From NCBI GenBank assembly GCA_025463965.1, contig JAODBN010000416.1:1-25124 (forward strand): a stretch of 25,124 nucleotides of DNA. The letters are read 5' to 3'. The position numbers and the translations under genes were made by a program. This document shows positions 24,018-25,124 of the stretch, piece by piece. Under the pieces are notes generated by a model, which saw only the letters and a list, made by a program, of their open reading frames with translations, did not search any database and was not told the origin of the DNA. Numbering within the stretch: position 1 is the stretch's first letter; each line of letters opens with the position of its first letter. This stretch comes from Acidimicrobiaceae bacterium (lineage in GTDB: Bacteria > Actinomycetota > Acidimicrobiia > Acidimicrobiales > Bog-793).

Positions 24018-24034
24018 TACCCTGCTGGGCCGTG
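24018..24034 (+). promoter_or_regulatory. Leaderless-type -10 before rmlB GTG
   Basis: TACCCT (24018-24023) fits TAnnnT and ends eight bases before GTG 24032. No ribosome binding site is present in GCTGGGCC. No -35 is evident. This spacing matches leaderless actinobacterial promoters, though readthrough from the biotin ligase gene 61 bases upstream is also possible. Confidence 0.4.
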
Positions 24035-25048
24035 CGCATCCTTGTCACCGGCGCAGCCGGCTTCATCGGTTCGAACTTCGTCCGCCATCACGTCGCCGAG
24101 CACCCCGACGACTCCGTCGTCGCCTTCGACGCGCTGACCTACGCCGGGAACGTGGCCAACCTCTCGCCGCTCCTCGAGGAGGGGCGAGTCGAGTTCGTGC
24201 GAGGCGACATCGCCAACCAGGAGCTGCTCGAGCACCTCCTGGGCCATGGTCGAGTCGACGTGGTGGTGAACTTCGCCGCGGAGTCCCACAACAGCCTGGC
24301 GGTGCTCGATCCCGCTCGCTTCTTCCGCACCAACGTGCTCGGCACCCAGGCGCTGTGCGAGGCGGTCCGTCGCGCAGCAACGCCACGTTTTCACCACATC
24401 TCGACCTGCGAGGTGTACGGCGACCTCGACCTCGACAGCCCCGAGTCGTTCCGGGAGGACTCGCCCTACCGCCCTCGGACGCCGTACAACGCCTCCAAGG
24501 CCGGCTCGGACCACGTCGTGCGCAGCTATGTCGAGACGTTCTCGCTCCCGGCCACCATCACCAACTGCTGCAACAACTACGGGCCGTACCAGTTCCCCGA
24601 GAAGGTGGTGCCGCTCTTCGCCACCCGGGCGCTCGCCGGCGAGCCGCTGCCGCTGTACGAGTCCAGCCAGAACCGGCGCGAGTGGTTGCACGTCATCGAC
24701 CACTGCCGGGCGATCGAGCTCGTCCTCGAGCGGGGTCGCCTCGGCGAGACCTACCACGTCGGGTCGGGGGTGGAGGCGAGCGTGGAGGAGATCGCGGACG
24801 CCGTGTTGAAGGCGAGCGGCCAGCCCGATTCCTTGAAGACGATCGTCCCCGATCGTCCCGGCCACGACCGTCGCTACCTGCTCGACTCGACCAAGATCCG
24901 TGACGAGCTCGGGTGGCGCCCTGAGGTGCCCTTCGTCGAGGGGCTCGCCGAGACGGTGTCCTGGTACGCCGACAACGAGGCTTGGTGGCGCCCCTTGATC
25001 GGCCGCTCGCCGGTGGTGGAGGGGTCCTGGAACGGCGCCGGCTCCTGA
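24032..25048 (+). CDS. rmlB: dTDP-glucose 4,6-dehydratase (RmlB-like NDP-sugar dehydratase)
   Basis: The 338-residue extended SDR has NAD-binding GAAGFIGSN (7-15), FDALTYAGN, FAAESH, the Tyr/Lys pair YNASK (Tyr152, Lys156), NNYGPYQFPEKVVPLF, GSGVEASVEEI and PDRPGHDRRYLLD, all RmlB hallmarks. It would convert dTDP-glucose to the 4-keto-6-deoxy sugar, the second step to dTDP-rhamnose. Two active-site segments differ from the textbook form. The usual STDEVYG is STCEVYG (Cys126 for Asp), and the usual SHVDRS is SHNSLA. It may be a recurrent actinobacterial subclade or a related 4,6-dehydratase. The rmlD-like gene begins 8 bases after its stop, which supports a dTDP-rhamnose operon. The GTG start agrees exactly with the family N-terminus. 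Confidence 0.9.
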   Translation: MRILVTGAAGFIGSNFVRHHVAEHPDDSVVAFDALTYAGNVANLSPLLEEGRVEFVRGDIANQELLEHLLGHGRVDVVVNFAAESHNSLAVLDPARFFRTNVLGTQALCEAVRRAATPRFHHISTCEVYGDLDLDSPESFREDSPYRPRTPYNASKAGSDHVVRSYVETFSLPATITNCCNNYGPYQFPEKVVPLFATRALAGEPLPLYESSQNRREWLHVIDHCRAIELVLERGRLGETYHVGSGVEASVEEIADAVLKASGQPDSLKTIVPDRPGHDRRYLLDSTKIRDELGWRPEVPFVEGLAETVSWYADNEAWWRPLIGRSPVVEGSWNGAGS

Positions 25049-25056
25049 GCGCCGCG

Positions 25057-25124
25057 ATGCGCGTCCTCGTGACCGGCGCGGGCGGACAGGTCGGCTCCGA
25101 GGTCGTCGCCGAGCTGGAGCTCCG
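25057..25124 (+). CDS. rmlD: dTDP-4-dehydrorhamnose reductase, N-terminal fragment
   Basis: An ATG at 25057 opens a frame to the window edge encoding MRVLVTGAGGQVGSEVVAEL, the NADPH-binding start of RmlD/RfbD reductases (GAGGQVG). It follows rmlB by 8 bases in the same direction, as expected for the last step of dTDP-L-rhamnose synthesis. Only 22 complete codons are visible, so a related extended SDR is not excluded. Confidence 0.7.
   Translation, partial: MRVLVTGAGGQVGSEVVAELEL

Noticed and set aside
21220..24066. A 948-codon open frame on the minus strand
   Set aside because: It runs out of frame through the biotin carboxylase gene and antisense to the biotin ligase. It has no family motif and is extremely Arg/Gly/Pro-rich, as expected for a high-GC shadow frame.
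1..25124. CRISPR arrays, tRNA/rRNA genes, transposases, attachment sites
   Set aside because: I looked for regularly spaced repeats, tRNA-like cloverleaf signatures and transposase motifs and saw none. The unusual gene sets here therefore have no visible mobile-element boundary.

Overview
The window is high-GC bacterial DNA with densely packed genes, frequent GTG/TTG starts, short overlaps of the ATGA/GTGA type, an AccA3-like fused biotin carboxylase/BCCP, and at least two starts that look leaderless. Together these point to an actinobacterium, possibly an uncultured or acidimicrobial-type lineage. That placement is inference: there is no rRNA or marker gene here to fix it. No tRNA, rRNA, CRISPR array, insertion sequence or phage gene was seen. 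No stretch longer than about 250 bases lacks a gene.

Layout. (1) 58-3773, minus strand: a four-gene operon of nitroreductase, UbiG-like methyltransferase, acyl-CoA dehydrogenase-fold protein and type III polyketide synthase, joined by overlaps or a 13-base gap. It looks like a small type III PKS biosynthetic cluster that continues off the left edge. (2) 3914-5089, plus strand: a rhodanese-ThiF/MoeB fusion for sulfur-carrier activation. (3) 5335-15963, minus strand: a long catabolic/uptake block. It holds a threonine-synthase-like PLP enzyme, an amidohydrolase, ABC ATPase and permease, an M24 hydrolase, an SDR, an NMT1/THI5-like binding protein, a RidA protein, a second SDR, a FadR-type GntR regulator, and an FAH-family gene broken by one in-frame TAA. 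(4) 16069-18298, plus strand, divergent from block 3: a second M24 hydrolase and an EamA exporter, followed by a convergent M20 amidohydrolase (18465-19640, minus). (5) 19797-21284, plus: a 14-TM DHA2 drug exporter. (6) 21333-23072, minus: acyl-CoA carboxylase alpha subunit, divergent from biotin-protein ligase (23101-23970, plus). (7) 24032 to the end, plus: rmlB and the start of rmlD for dTDP-sugar synthesis.

How the parts may work together. Blocks 3 and 4 share a divergent promoter region with a dyad symmetry. They combine import, several C-N hydrolases (two creatinase-fold, one amidohydrolase-superfamily, one M20), a PLP fold-type II enzyme and RidA, which clears the enamine/imine products of such lyases. 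This fits uptake and breakdown of a small nitrogenous amide-like compound, but the substrate cannot be read from sequence. In block 1 the acyl-CoA dehydrogenase-like protein lacks the usual catalytic Glu, so it may be a flavin monooxygenase-like tailoring enzyme rather than a dehydrogenase. The biotin ligase and the biotin carrier it would modify start 28 bases apart on opposite strands, next to tandem GC-rich hairpins. The strongest oddities are the nonsense codon in the FAH gene, the missing Glu in the PKS cluster, and the Asp-to-Cys change in the RmlB active-site motif.
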